DNA from: Hyphomicrobiales bacterium
GTDB taxonomy: Bacteria > Pseudomonadota > Alphaproteobacteria > Rhizobiales > Beijerinckiaceae
Length of the DNA: 56,408 nucleotides
Reading direction: 5' to 3'
Assembly (NCBI GenBank): GCA_947447895.1
Contig: CANFLM010000009.1
Coordinates: forward strand, 1-56,408
The notes below the pieces were generated by a model, which worked only from the letters and a program-made list of their open reading frames with translations, searched no databases and was not told the origin of the DNA. Made by a program: the position numbers and the translations under genes. This document shows positions 11,497 through 21,958 of this stretch, one piece after another. Position 1 is the stretch's first letter. Every line of letters starts with the position of its first letter.

Positions 11497-11534
11497 CAGG
11501 TGCTGACGCTGAAATCGCTTTCCATCAGCACCTG
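11497..11534. repeat. 10-bp perfect inverted repeat between carB and greA
   Basis: CAGGTGCTGA at 11497-11506 and TCAGCACCTG at 11525-11534, separated by 18 bases. There is no T-run, so it could be a weak transcript end for carB, a processing site or an operator for greA. Confidence 0.5.
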
Positions 11535-11654
11535 AGCGTGTCAAAAACCGGAACAAAGGCCAACACGAACATCATAATGCCCGAACCGTCCTAAGGCTTT
11601 TGATCCATAGGACCGGTGTGGTTTTTGTATTTTTGGGGTGACGGAAACAAGACG

Positions 11655-12128
11655 ATGGAAAAAGTCCCGATGACAGCCGAGGGCCACAAGGCTCTGGTTG
11701 AAGAACTCAAGCACCGTCAGCAGGTGGAGCGCCAGCGCATCATCCAGGCGATCTCGGAAGCGCGCGCCCATGGCGACCTTTCGGAAAATGCCGAATATCA
11801 TGCCGCCAAAGAGCAGCAATCCCTCAATGAAGGTCGTATCGCCGAGTTGGAAGACAAGCTGTCGCGGGCCGAAATCATCGATATCTCCAAATTGTCGGGC
11901 ACCGTGATCAAGTTCGGGGCCACCGTGCAACTGATCGACGAGGACACCGAAGAGCCACGCACCTATAAAATCGTCGGCGATATGGAAGCCGATGTGAAAC
12001 AGGGCCGCGTGTCGATTTCCTCGCCAATCGCCCGCGCGCTGATCGGCAAGACCATCGGCGACAATGTCGAGGTGAACACACCCGGCGGCGGCAAGAGCTA
12101 TGAAATCACCGGCGTGAAATTCATCTGA
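11655..12128 (+). CDS. greA: Transcription elongation factor GreA
   Basis: Rescues backtracked RNA polymerase by stimulating transcript cleavage. 157 residues from ATG 11655 ([19 protein letters not shown]), the family length. The N-terminal coiled coil carries [17 protein letters not shown] with the tip acidic residues. The C-terminal FKBP-like domain contains [13 protein letters not shown] and the GGGKSYEI ending. The frame extends to 11616 but that part is not conserved. carB-greA adjacency is typical of alphaproteobacteria. A terminator follows. Confidence 0.97.
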   Translation: MEKVPMTAEGHKALVEELKHRQQVERQRIIQAISEARAHGDLSENAEYHAAKEQQSLNEGRIAELEDKLSRAEIIDISKLSGTVIKFGATVQLIDEDTEEPRTYKIVGDMEADVKQGRVSISSPIARALIGKTIGDNVEVNTPGGGKSYEITGVKFI

Positions 12129-12155
12129 CCATTGCTTGCCAAACACGCTAATGCC

Positions 12156-12188
12156 AAGCCCGCTGCCCGGCGGGCTTTGTGCGTTTTG
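12156..12188 (+). terminator. Rho-independent terminator of greA
   Basis: 8-bp stem AAGCCCGC / GCGGGCTT (12156-12177) with loop TGCCCG, followed by an interrupted T-run TTTGTGCGTTTT. It lies between the convergent greA and Lrp genes. Confidence 0.75.
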
Positions 12189-12194
12189 GGGGCC

Positions 12195-12656
12195 TCACAG
12201 CGGGATCAGTGGCTCGTCTTTGACCTGCCCGAGCGTCAGGGCCGAACGAATGGTCCTGACATTAGGCAGGCCCGTCAATTCGCTGACCAGTGACTGGAAA
12301 CCGGCCAGATCGGGGGCCACGCATTTGAGCAGAAAATCGATGTCACCCGAGAGGGTCCAGCATTCGCGCACGGCGGGCCACGAGCGGATATGGGCGCGAA
12401 AGGCTTCGAGATCGCTCTCGGCCTGCGATTGCAGATGCACCATGGCAAACCAGACCACATCGACCCCAAGCTTTTTGGCATCGAGCTGGGCGCGGTAACC
12501 GGTGATGACCCCCGCCTCCTCCAGAGCGCGCACACGCCGCAGACAGGGGGGAGCCGACATGCCGATCCGCTTGGCCAATTCGACATTGGTCATACGGCCA
12601 TTGTTTTGCAATTCTTGCAAAATCGCGCGGTCTGTCTCGTCAAGTCTGATCGACAC
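12195..12656 (-). CDS. Lrp/AsnC family transcriptional regulator
   Basis: 153-residue feast/famine regulator. The N-terminal winged helix (LDETDRAILQELQNNGRMTNVELAKRIG begins at residue 5) has the recognition helix SAPPCLRRVRALEEAG. The C-terminal RAM ligand-binding domain is seen in the beta-strand pattern after residue 65. Its effector amino acid is unknown. It is divergent from the DUF1022 gene and close to trxB, a neighbourhood seen in other alphaproteobacteria. It converges with greA, sharing the terminator region. Confidence 0.92.
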   Translation of the reverse strand: MSIRLDETDRAILQELQNNGRMTNVELAKRIGMSAPPCLRRVRALEEAGVITGYRAQLDAKKLGVDVVWFAMVHLQSQAESDLEAFRAHIRSWPAVRECWTLSGDIDFLLKCVAPDLAGFQSLVSELTGLPNVRTIRSALTLGQVKDEPLIPL

Positions 12657-12762
12657 GGTTGACTCTCACCCTCTGTCAGTGCTCATCGCTTGTTTAGACG
12701 CGATCACGCATCAAGAACAACCTCTTTGTGACCCATTCTTTGTAACGATAAGGATATCAGGC

Positions 12763-13731
12763 GTGGCCTCACTGAAAACCGCTTGGATTATCACGGATGG
12801 CAAAGCCGGTGACGAGTTGCAATGCCTCGGGGTCACAGACGCCCTGCATCTGAAGCCAGAGATCAAGCGGGTCGCTCCGCGCAAGCCCTGGGTGTGGTTC
12901 GCTCCGTGGGGGCCGATGGATCCGAACGAGCATCCCGATACACCTGGTTCTATTCTCGCAGCCCCCTTTCCCGATCTGGTGGTGGCTTCGGGCCGCAGGG
13001 CGATCCCCGCTTTGCGGGCGATCAAGCGCGCCTCGCAAGGCAGGACCTTTACCGTCTGCCTGAAAGATCCCCGGACCGGCGCGGGCACCGCCGATCTGAT
13101 CTGGGTGCCCGAGCATGACAGGTTGCGCGGCCCCAATGTGCTGGTCACCCTGACCTCCCCGCACCGTTTGCAAATGGCGGCCATTCAGGCCGCCAGAGCC
13201 GAACCGCCACGCGCCCTGATGGCCCTGCCGCATCCACGTGTCGCCGTTCTGGTGGGAGGCGACAGCCGCAACCATCAGTTCACACCCGACGATATCGCCC
13301 GTTTTGTCGACCATCTGAAAAGCATCAGCCGGCAGGGTGCGGCACTGATTGTCACCCTGTCGCGCCGGACACCGCCTGCCCTCGCCGAAGCCGTGAAATC
13401 CGTGATTGCCGCTTCGGGCGGCTATATCTGGGATGGCACCGGCGCCAATCCCTATCTGGCCATGCTGGCTCTGTCCGACATGATCGTGGTCACCGCTGAT
13501 TCGGTGAACATGGTCGGCGAGGCCTGCATTACCGGCCATCCGGTTCTGGTTTTCGAGCCCTCGGCGCGACGTTTTGGCAATGCCGGGAAAATTAGACGCT
13601 TTATTCAGGGGTTAATTGACCACGGAGCTGTGCGTTTGTTTCAGGGCGGACTTGAAAGCTATGCATATGAGCCTTTAGACTCAACTCCGGTGATTGCGCA
13701 GGCCATCCGGCACGCCATATCCCACCGCTAG
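12763..13731 (+). CDS. ELM1/DUF1022 family protein (GT-B-like, mitochondrial-fission ELM1 homologue)
   Basis: 322-residue protein of the ELM1-like family, named after a plant mitochondrial fission factor; the bacterial function is not established. A GTG start at 12763 has AAGGA 8 bases upstream and gives the conserved opening ASLKTAWIITDGKAGDELQ. Other hallmarks are LVVASGRRAIPALRAIKR, VAVLVGGDSRNHQF and IVVTADSVNMVGEACITG, which resemble a UDP-sugar-binding glycosyltransferase-B fold. The open frame reaches further upstream, but that part lies antisense to the Lrp gene. trxB follows by 55 bp. Confidence 0.86.
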   Translation: MASLKTAWIITDGKAGDELQCLGVTDALHLKPEIKRVAPRKPWVWFAPWGPMDPNEHPDTPGSILAAPFPDLVVASGRRAIPALRAIKRASQGRTFTVCLKDPRTGAGTADLIWVPEHDRLRGPNVLVTLTSPHRLQMAAIQAARAEPPRALMALPHPRVAVLVGGDSRNHQFTPDDIARFVDHLKSISRQGAALIVTLSRRTPPALAEAVKSVIAASGGYIWDGTGANPYLAMLALSDMIVVTADSVNMVGEACITGHPVLVFEPSARRFGNAGKIRRFIQGLIDHGAVRLFQGGLESYAYEPLDSTPVIAQAIRHAISHR

Positions 13732-13786
13732 GCTTTGTTGACGATCCGACTGAACCGCCCCGACACTTGATTTGGAAACCATACCG

Positions 13787-14767
13787 ATGTCCTCGCCCGC
13801 GTCCAATCCGCATCACCATGCAAAATTGATCATTCTCGGCTCCGGTCCTGCCGGATATACGGCTGCGATCTATGCAGCACGTGCCATGCTGGAACCGATG
13901 CTGATTGCGGGGATGCAGCAGGGTGGACAACTGACCATCACCACCGATGTCGAGAACTATCCCGGCTTTGCCGATCCGATCCAGGGGCCCTGGCTGATGG
14001 AACAGATGCACGCCCAGGCTGTGCATGTCGGCACGACCATGGTGTCGGACCATATTCTGGAAGCCGACCTGTCGCAAAAGCCGTTCCGGCTGACCGGCGA
14101 TTCAGGGGCGACCTACAGCTGTGATGCGCTGATCATTGCCACCGGCGCACAGGCGCGCTGGCTCGGCATCCCCTCCGAAGAGGCCTTCAAAGGCTATGGT
14201 GTGTCGGCTTGCGCCACCTGCGACGGGTTTTTCTTCCGCAACAAGCAGGTCATCGTGGTCGGCGGCGGCAATACCGCAGTCGAAGAAGCGCTGTATCTGG
14301 CCAATCTGGCTGCCAAGGTCACCGTCGTTCACCGCCGCGACACCTTCCGTGCCGAAAAGATCCTGCAGGACCGTCTGTTCGCCCATCCGAAGATCGAGGT
14401 GATCTGGAACGCGGCCATCGACGAAATCACCGGCGACCAATCTCCGCCATCCGTCACCGGCGTGCGCCTGGTGGATACCCAGAACGGCAGCAAGCGCGAC
14501 ATTGCCGCCGACGGCGTGTTTGTGGCAATCGGCCACTCGCCGGCCAGCCAGCTGTTCGACACACAGCTGCGGATGAAGCAAGGCGGCTATATCTGGACCG
14601 CCGCCGATTCCTCGGCGACCTCGCTCGAAGGCGTATTTGCCGCGGGCGATGTCACGGATGATGTATTCCGCCAGGCCGTCACCGCTGCTGGCATGGGATG
14701 TATGTCTGCCCTGGAGGCAGAGCGTTGGCTGGCGGGCCATCAGGGTGAGCGTAAGGCAGCAGAATAA
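13787..14767 (+). CDS. trxB: Thioredoxin-disulfide reductase TrxB
   Basis: NADPH-dependent flavoprotein that keeps thioredoxin reduced. 326 residues from ATG 13787. FAD-binding [16 protein letters not shown] is at 18-33, the redox-active CATC at 142-145, NADPH-binding [14 protein letters not shown] follows near 160, and the C-terminal FAD motif is [10 protein letters not shown]. An in-frame TTG at 13772 would add five residues but has no support. The stop overlaps the start of the LysR gene (TAATG), so the two are probably co-transcribed and translationally coupled. Confidence 0.97.
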   Translation: MSSPASNPHHHAKLIILGSGPAGYTAAIYAARAMLEPMLIAGMQQGGQLTITTDVENYPGFADPIQGPWLMEQMHAQAVHVGTTMVSDHILEADLSQKPFRLTGDSGATYSCDALIIATGAQARWLGIPSEEAFKGYGVSACATCDGFFFRNKQVIVVGGGNTAVEEALYLANLAAKVTVVHRRDTFRAEKILQDRLFAHPKIEVIWNAAIDEITGDQSPPSVTGVRLVDTQNGSKRDIAADGVFVAIGHSPASQLFDTQLRMKQGGYIWTAADSSATSLEGVFAAGDVTDDVFRQAVTAAGMGCMSALEAERWLAGHQGERKAAE

Positions 14768-15693
14768 TGGGTATAACCAATCCGATTTACCAACCACCCG
14801 GCATCGACTGGGACAAGATCAGGATCTTTTACACCGCGGCCGAGGCCGGCAGCTTCACCCATGCGGGTGACAGCCTCGGCCTCAGCCAATCGGCGGTCAG
14901 CCGGCAGGTCGGCGCGCTCGAACGCGATCTCGGGGTCCCGTTGTTCCATCGCCATGCGCGTGGTCTGATCCTGACCGAACATGGCGAGCAACTGTTCCGC
15001 ACAGCCCGCGAGATGATGCTCAAACTGGAAACAACCCGCGCGCGTCTGACCGACAGCCGCGAACGCCCCAACGGCGATCTGCGGATCACCACCACTGTCG
15101 GCCTGGGCACCCATTGGCTGACCCCGCGGCTGGGCGAGTTCATGGATCTCTATCCCGAAGTGCGTGTGCAACTGATGCTGACCGACGAAGAACTCGATCT
15201 CTCGATGCGCGAGGCCGATATCGCCATCCGCCTGCGCCAGCCAACCCAGAGCGACCTGATCCAGCGCAAGCTGTTCACCGTGCATTTCCATGCCTGGGCC
15301 TCTGCCGACTATATCAAGGCCCATGGCGCGCCCAAGGATGTCGCCGATCTCGACAACCACCGCATCATGACCTTTGGCGGGATTGCCCCCTCTTATCTGG
15401 TCGGCGTGCACTGGCTGACCACGATGGGACGCGAGCCCCGCAATCCGCGCCTGCCCGGCCTGACCGTCAGCAATATCACCGCCTTGAAACGGGCTGTGGA
15501 ACGCGGTCTGGGCATTGCCGTGCTGCCCGATTATCTGGTGGAACCGGAATCGGGTCTCGTCCAGATTCTCACCAATATGGAAATGGCCACCCTCGACAGT
15601 TATCTCGCTTACCCCGAAGAGATGAAAACTGTCGCCCGCGTGCAGGTTTTCCGTGATTTTCTGGTCTCTAAAGCCCAACGCTGGACACATTGA
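14767..15693 (+). CDS. LysR-family transcriptional regulator
   Basis: 308 residues. The N-terminal winged helix-turn-helix (residues about 15-75) reads FYTAAEAGSFTHAGDSLGLS then SAVSRQVGALERDLGVPLF. The C-terminal periplasmic-binding-like effector domain follows from residue 95. The ligand is unknown. The gene overlaps the trxB stop by one base. LysR proteins often control nearby genes; the closest candidates are trxB itself and the possible small RNA immediately downstream, where a 7-bp inverted repeat lies 37 bp after the stop. Paralogues are abundant, so no symbol is given. Confidence 0.94.
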   Translation: MGITNPIYQPPGIDWDKIRIFYTAAEAGSFTHAGDSLGLSQSAVSRQVGALERDLGVPLFHRHARGLILTEHGEQLFRTAREMMLKLETTRARLTDSRERPNGDLRITTTVGLGTHWLTPRLGEFMDLYPEVRVQLMLTDEELDLSMREADIAIRLRQPTQSDLIQRKLFTVHFHAWASADYIKAHGAPKDVADLDNHRIMTFGGIAPSYLVGVHWLTTMGREPRNPRLPGLTVSNITALKRAVERGLGIAVLPDYLVEPESGLVQILTNMEMATLDSYLAYPEEMKTVARVQVFRDFLVSKAQRWTH

Positions 15694-15730
15694 CGGGATC
15701 ATGCGGCGGTTTGCTGCATTATTCATAAAA

Positions 15731-15757
15731 CGCATAACTGCCATGACGTCTTATGCG
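15731..15757. promoter_or_regulatory. Inverted repeat that may be a regulator site
   Basis: CGCATAA (15731-15737) and TTATGCG (15751-15757), perfect arms with 13 bases between. The size and spacing are compatible with a LysR-type site. It lies between the LysR stop and the RNA-like segment. Confidence 0.35.
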
Positions 15758-15789
15758 TTGCGCGCAGATCAGACTATTTGCTAGTCATG

Positions 15790-15954
15790 ATGTGTGGAAC
15801 ACAGCTTTTGTCCCTGTCATCCCCCCCTCCAGACGGGTCGATGAGAGCTCTTCCCTGGAAAGTGCCGTCCCCGCAAGGTGGCAGCCTTTTTCTCTAAGCC
15901 GGTTGTCCAAGACATGCTGTTTTCAGCGCGTTGTCTGGACGCCGGCTTTTTTTT
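15790..15954 (+). ncRNA. Candidate small RNA between the LysR gene and aspC
   Basis: An ORF-free segment with several possible hairpins and a strong intrinsic terminator, but no gene immediately upstream for it to terminate other than LysR about 200 bp before. Visible stems: TGTG-TGGAA-CACA (about 15791-15803), TCCAG...CTGGA (about 15829-15859), TGCC...GGCA (about 15863-15882), then the terminator. It lacks the SRP RNA core, tmRNA or RNase P RNA signatures as far as I can tell, and I do not recognise a riboswitch. The 5' end is a guess; no strong -10/-35 pair is visible. It could instead be the 3' untranslated region of trxB-LysR. Confidence 0.4.
15896..15954 (+). terminator. Strong rho-independent terminator
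   Basis: Long stem AAGCCGG...CCGGCTT with further pairing of TGTCCAAGAC with GTCTGGACG inside, followed by eight T residues (15947-15954). It ends plus-strand transcription before the convergent aspC. Confidence 0.82.
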
Positions 15955-15973
15955 GCTTCGTGCCATCCACCCA

Positions 15974-16003
15974 ACAAAAAACGCCCCGTTGTGGCGGGGC
16001 GTT
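15974..16003 (-). terminator. Rho-independent terminator of aspC
   Basis: 8-bp stem ACGCCCCG / CGGGGCGT (15981-16002) with loop TTGTGG; the A-run at 15975-15981 is a T-run on the minus strand. It lies 21 bp after the aspC stop. Confidence 0.85.
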
Positions 16004-16023
16004 GATTGGAAAGGGGATGGGGC

Positions 16024-17376
<1,353 letters not shown>

Positions 17377-17436
17377 TTATGGTGACAAGATTATCGCGTG
17401 CCGTTTTTAATCTAGTCATTGCTCAAGGATATTGTG

Positions 17437-18744
17437 ATGTCCCATTTGCCCCCGCCGGAGGCGGGTACTGATCCGTCCCTCCCTGGCGATCTCCGCCCCG
17501 ATGCGATCGTTCAAACAGCGGCCTTTTTTGACCGTTTCATCCGCTTTGCCGCCATGCCTCTGGGTGTGATTTTCAGCCTGTTTTCGTTAAAAATATTCCT
17601 GTCCTTGCTGCTGAATGGGATGGGCATTACCCATGCCGATTTGGGTCCCAACTGGCATGACTTCCAGTCCTTCTGGTCGGCGGGGGTCGCAGCCAGCGAG
17701 GGCAATGGCGGCAGGATCTATGATTATGCCTGGCATTCAGACCATATCAAACAGGTGTTCGGTGCCGATGGGCAGGATTTCGGCTGGCACTACCCTCCGC
17801 AATTGCTCCTGCTGCTGGCTCCGCTGACAGGGTTGCCGCTCCCGGTGGCCTTCGCGCTGTGGTACCTGTTGCCTCTGGCCGCTTTTGCATGGCTGGTCTA
17901 TCGGCTGATCCCCGATTGGCGCGCTCCGCTGATCGCCATGGGATGTCCTGCCGTCTTCATCAATACCAGCTATATGCAAAATGGCGTTCTGAGCACCGTG
18001 CTGATCGGCTTTGCCCTTTTGCCATTCATCGAGAACAAAAAGCCTTCGGCCTTGAGCACCGGCCTGCTGGCGTTCAAGCCCCATCTGGGCCTTGTCTTTC
18101 CGGTGGCCTATGTCGCTGGCGGCCTGTGGTCGAGCATCGCATGGACGGCCTTCTGGCTGGCGGTGCAAACAGGCCTGACCGCCCTGGTGTTCGGCCCACA
18201 GATCTGGTTGGATTTCTGGAATTCTCTGGCCCAAAGCAAGGATATTCTATTGAGTGAAGTCGGCGCCGGAGCCCATCATTATACCTCGGTTTTTGGTTCT
18301 GTCCGCCTGCTCCATGACAACGCCCCCTTGGCCTATCTGGCCCAGTTCTTCAGCGCGGGTCTCACGCTCTTTGTTCTATGGAACGTCTGGCGCTCGGATA
18401 CACCGCGCCCACTCAAAGCCGCCCTGCTGGTGGCAAGCATTGCGCTAATCGCACCCTATCTGATGCATTACGATATGGTTCTGTCGGTGCTGGCGGGTGT
18501 GCTGCTGGTCCAGCACCGCCGCTTCGAGCTCTGGGAGCAACGCGACCGCTTGCTTCTGGCAGGCCTGTGGCTCTGTGTCGCCTTCAATCATGAACTACAA
18601 AAAAACTATGGCATCCCCTCAGCATTGATCGGCAATCTGCTGCTGTATTTTCTGGTACACAGGATCATCAGCAGCGAGCAGGCCCGAAAGGGTGTCCACG
18701 CACTCAGCCATAACGCAACTTCAGGCCCAGGATCAGCGCATTGA
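17437..18744 (+). CDS. DUF2029/GT87-type polytopic membrane glycosyltransferase
   Basis: 435-residue membrane protein with about ten hydrophobic segments. The family (GT87, DUF2029) uses polyprenol-phosphate sugars as donors. Features seen: DFQSFWSAGVAASEG with a conserved Asp in the first periplasmic loop, GWHYPPQLLLLLAPL, LLAFKPHLGLVFPVAY and LMHYDMVLS. The ATG at 17437 has AAGGA 7 bases before it; a TTG at 17419 is less likely. The acceptor is unknown. Its last 41 bases overlap the end of the convergent SemiSWEET gene. Confidence 0.85.
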   Translation: MSHLPPPEAGTDPSLPGDLRPDAIVQTAAFFDRFIRFAAMPLGVIFSLFSLKIFLSLLLNGMGITHADLGPNWHDFQSFWSAGVAASEGNGGRIYDYAWHSDHIKQVFGADGQDFGWHYPPQLLLLLAPLTGLPLPVAFALWYLLPLAAFAWLVYRLIPDWRAPLIAMGCPAVFINTSYMQNGVLSTVLIGFALLPFIENKKPSALSTGLLAFKPHLGLVFPVAYVAGGLWSSIAWTAFWLAVQTGLTALVFGPQIWLDFWNSLAQSKDILLSEVGAGAHHYTSVFGSVRLLHDNAPLAYLAQFFSAGLTLFVLWNVWRSDTPRPLKAALLVASIALIAPYLMHYDMVLSVLAGVLLVQHRRFELWEQRDRLLLAGLWLCVAFNHELQKNYGIPSALIGNLLLYFLVHRIISSEQARKGVHALSHNATSGPGSAH

Positions 18745-18967
18745 GGCACAGTGTCACGCTGTTGGCCCAGATCAGCGGCCGGTCATCCATTTCCAGTCCG
18801 TAGACCAGCCACATGATGATGCCGGTGACCAGAATGGTCTGGGTCAGCAGAGAGATCGCGTGTGTATTGCGGGTGACGATGATCCGCAACGCCTGCGGCA
18901 CCCAGCACAGGGTGGTCAACACCGCCGCCGCCGTACCGATGGCGGGAACCCAATCTGCCGGTATCAT
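18704..18967 (-). CDS. SemiSWEET-type sugar transporter (PQ-loop/MtN3 family)
   Basis: 87 residues with three transmembrane helices: [40 protein letters not shown] and the C-terminal [20 protein letters not shown]. The PQ-loop motif WVPQALRI is present and TRNTHAISL matches the loop of SemiSWEETs, which work as homodimers moving sugars down their gradient. The start at 18967 has AGGATGG just upstream and gives the usual family length. Its 3' end overlaps the GT87 gene on the opposite strand by 41 bp. It is divergent from uvrB. Confidence 0.88.
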   Translation of the reverse strand: MIPADWVPAIGTAAAVLTTLCWVPQALRIIVTRNTHAISLLTQTILVTGIIMWLVYGLEMDDRPLIWANSVTLCLNALILGLKLRYG

Positions 18968-19137
18968 CGTCCATCCTGTCACACGTGACGCCCTGCCCGG
19001 GTCAGCCTGCGCAGTTTTCACATGGCGGGGGACGATTCGCAGTGGAATTTATCCAAAGGCGAAAAAGCCCGAGGAATGTTAACGGAATATTACCCCGCCC
19101 TCTTGCTCCCGCAACGGTTTCATCCCATTTACCTCTC

Positions 19138-21786
19138 ATGGTCAAATCCCCCAAAACGCCGCCCAAGGGCAAAAGCCCCAAGGCGGCCAAGCCCGAGCTG
19201 AAAGAACTGGGTCCGCATCTGGCGGCCCTGCTCAATCCTGCCCTGAACAGGCAGGACGAGGAGAACCAGCGCCGCAATAAGGCCATGCGGGGCTTTGCAG
19301 AAATCCCGCAGGCGCAATTCGACTCGGGCGAACCGGTCCCCGCCCTGTATATCGGCCGTGGCCGCGACACCGAACTGTCGCGCGAGGCCATGCTGTCTGA
19401 GAAACCGCGCAAGGTCCGGCAGGGCAATGTCAAACGCTACAGCGACGAACAGGAACCCGATTCCGGTCTGGAAGACAGCGGCACAGGTGCTGCCGCCACG
19501 CTCGATGCGCTGAAAGAATTGCTGGAACTCGGCGATCCGCAATTCCGCGACAAGAAGGAATGGACCCCGCACCGCCCCGTCCGCCCCGACAAATCGGAAG
19601 GCGGCAAGGCCTTCACCCTCGTGTCCGATTACGAACCCGCTGGCGACCAGCCCACGGCGATCGAGGAGCTGGTGGCCGGTATCCAGGCGCAGGACCGCGA
19701 CCAGGTCCTGCTCGGCGTGACCGGTTCGGGCAAAACCTTCACCATGGCGCAGGTGATTGCCCGCACGCAGCGTCCTGCTTTGATTTTGGCCCCCAACAAG
19801 ACGCTGGCCGCGCAGCTCTATGGCGAATTCAAGAGCTTTTTCCCCGACAATGCGGTGGAATATTTCGTCAGCTATTACGATTACTACCAGCCGGAAGCCT
19901 ATGTGGCGCGCACCGATACTTTCATCGAGAAGGAATCGACCATCAACGAGCAGATCGACCGGATGCGCCACGCCGCAACCCGTGCCTTGCTCGAACGCGA
20001 TGATGTGATCATCGTCGCCTCCGTTTCGTGCATTTACGGCATCGGGTCGGTCGAAACCTATACGGCGATGACCTTCGGCGTCAAAGTCGGCGAGGTGATC
20101 GAGCAACGGCAGTTGATTGCCGATCTGGTGGCCCTGCAATACCGCCGCAACAACGAGGATTTCAGCCGCGGCACCTTCCGTGTGCGCGGCGATCTGATCG
20201 AATTGTTTCCCGCCCATTACGAGGATCGCGGCTGGCGCATCTCGCTGTTCGGCGACGAGGTGGAATCGATCGTCGAATTCGATCCGCTCACCGGCAACAA
20301 GACCGCCGATCTCGAATTCGTCAAAGTCTATGCCAATTCGCATTACGTCACCCCGCGCCCGACCCTGAATCAGGCGACCAAGGGCATCAAGGACGAATTG
20401 CGCAAGCGTCTCGACGAATTGATCCGCGCCGGACGTCTGCTCGAAGCCCAACGGCTCGACCAGCGCACCAGTTTCGATCTGGAAATGCTCGAAAGCACAG
20501 GCGTCTGTGCGGGCATCGAAAACTATTCGCGTTATCTGACTGGCCGCCTGCCCGGCGAGCCGCCACCGACTTTGTTCGAATATCTGCCCGACAATGCGCT
20601 GGTCTTTACCGATGAAAGCCATGTGACCGTCCCGCAGATCGGCGGCATGTATCGCGGCGACTTCCGGCGCAAGGCGACGCTGGCCGAATACGGCTTCCGC
20701 CTGCCTTCCTGCCTCGACAACCGCCCGCTCCGCTTCGAGGAATGGGATGCGATGCGACCGCAAACCGTGCATGTCTCGGCCACGCCCGGCAAGATCGAGA
20801 TGGAGAAATCCGGCGGCGTGTTTGTCGAACAGGTGATCCGCCCCACCGGCTTGATCGATCCGGAAATCGACATCCGCCCCGCCCGCGCGCAGGTCGATGA
20901 TTTGCTGGGTGAAGTGCGCAAAGTCGCGCTCAACGGCTATCGCACGCTCGTCACCGTGCTGACCAAGCGCATGGCCGAACAACTCACCGAATATCTGCAC
21001 GAAAACAATGTGCGCGTGCGCTATATGCATTCCGACATCGACACGATCGAGCGCATCGAGATTTTGCGGGATCTGCGCCTCGGTGCCTTCGATGTGCTGG
21101 TGGGGATCAACCTGCTGCGCGAGGGCCTGGATATTCCCGAATGTGGTCTGGTCGCCATTCTGGATGCCGACAAGGAAGGCTTTTTGCGCTCCGAAACCTC
21201 GCTGATCCAGACCATCGGCCGCGCCGCCCGCAATGTCGACGGGCGGGTTATTCTCTATGCCGACAAGATCACCGGCTCGATGGAACGCGCCATTGCCGAA
21301 ACCAACCGCCGCCGCGAAAAACAGAAGGCCTATAACGAGGCCCATGGCATCACGCCCGAAAGCGTCAAACGCTCGATCGGGGACATCCTCGACAGCGTGT
21401 TCGAGCGCGACCATGTGCAGATCGATTTGGGCATGGCAGGCCAGCAAGCCGGCATCGGCCATAATTTCCAGGCCAATATTACCGATCTGGAAAAGCGCAT
21501 GAAGGCAGCCGCCGCCGATCTGGATTTCGAAACCGCCGCCCGCCTGCGCGACGAGATCAAGCGGTTGCAGGCGACCGAATTGATGCTGGCCAATGATCCG
21601 ATGGCCAAGCAATCCGACATCGAGCGCGGCGCGGGCCGCTTCGAGGGAGAGCGCCAATATGGCGAGCGCGCCAACACCCCCACCCGCGCCCGCAAGCCCA
21701 CCCTCGACGAAATGGGCCCCGACGGCATGGGTGGCGGTGCAAGACCAAAAGGCGCGGGCGAGAAGCCGTCACGGATGAAGCGGTAG
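19138..21786 (+). CDS. uvrB: Excinuclease ABC subunit UvrB with a long N-terminal extension
   Basis: DNA-damage verification helicase of nucleotide excision repair. 882 residues versus 673 in E. coli. The Walker A motif GVTGSGKTF is at residues 193-200, where E. coli has it near 39-46, so about 150 residues are added at the N-terminus; this part is rich in Lys, Pro and charged residues and probably disordered. The beta-hairpin region ([13 protein letters not shown]), [13 protein letters not shown] and TIGRAARN are intact, and a UVR motif ([24 protein letters not shown]) lies near 780-805. The ATG at 19138 has no clear ribosome site, so the start is less certain. I see no GTTC-N7-GTTC LexA box upstream. 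uvrC is 20 kb away. Confidence 0.96.
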   Translation: MVKSPKTPPKGKSPKAAKPELKELGPHLAALLNPALNRQDEENQRRNKAMRGFAEIPQAQFDSGEPVPALYIGRGRDTELSREAMLSEKPRKVRQGNVKRYSDEQEPDSGLEDSGTGAAATLDALKELLELGDPQFRDKKEWTPHRPVRPDKSEGGKAFTLVSDYEPAGDQPTAIEELVAGIQAQDRDQVLLGVTGSGKTFTMAQVIARTQRPALILAPNKTLAAQLYGEFKSFFPDNAVEYFVSYYDYYQPEAYVARTDTFIEKESTINEQIDRMRHAATRALLERDDVIIVASVSCIYGIGSVETYTAMTFGVKVGEVIEQRQLIADLVALQYRRNNEDFSRGTFRVRGDLIELFPAHYEDRGWRISLFGDEVESIVEFDPLTGNKTADLEFVKVYANSHYVTPRPTLNQATKGIKDELRKRLDELIRAGRLLEAQRLDQRTSFDLEMLESTGVCAGIENYSRYLTGRLPGEPPPTLFEYLPDNALVFTDESHVTVPQIGGMYRGDFRRKATLAEYGFRLPSCLDNRPLRFEEWDAMRPQTVHVSATPGKIEMEKSGGVFVEQVIRPTGLIDPEIDIRPARAQVDDLLGEVRKVALNGYRTLVTVLTKRMAEQLTEYLHENNVRVRYMHSDIDTIERIEILRDLRLGAFDVLVGINLLREGLDIPECGLVAILDADKEGFLRSETSLIQTIGRAARNVDGRVILYADKITGSMERAIAETNRRREKQKAYNEAHGITPESVKRSIGDILDSVFERDHVQIDLGMAGQQAGIGHNFQANITDLEKRMKAAAADLDFETAARLRDEIKRLQATELMLANDPMAKQSDIERGAGRFEGERQYGERANTPTRARKPTLDEMGPDGMGGGARPKGAGEKPSRMKR

Positions 21787-21898
21787 GCTCGGGCTGCTAT
21801 CACGGGCGAGTTTTGCACTCGAAATGCAGAACAACAGCCCTATGTCCGGTTCCCCGCCTCATGTGCGGAAATAACAGTGGGTCTGATCAGGCTTTCAC

Positions 21899-21928
21899 CA
21901 AAAAAAACCCGCTCCGGAGAGCGGGTTT
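21899..21928 (-). terminator. Rho-independent terminator of ilvE
   Basis: 10-bp stem AAACCCGCTC / GAGCGGGTTT (21905-21928) with loop CGGA. The A-run at 21899-21907 is the T-run on the minus strand. It lies 30 bp after the ilvE stop. Confidence 0.88.
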
Positions 21929-21958
21929 CCAAATCTCGCACACTTTTACCAAAGCCCG

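Noticed and set aside
15790-15954. SRP RNA, tmRNA or RNase P RNA in the LysR-aspC gap
   Set aside because: None of the conserved cores of these RNAs can be found by eye; I keep it only as an unassigned candidate.
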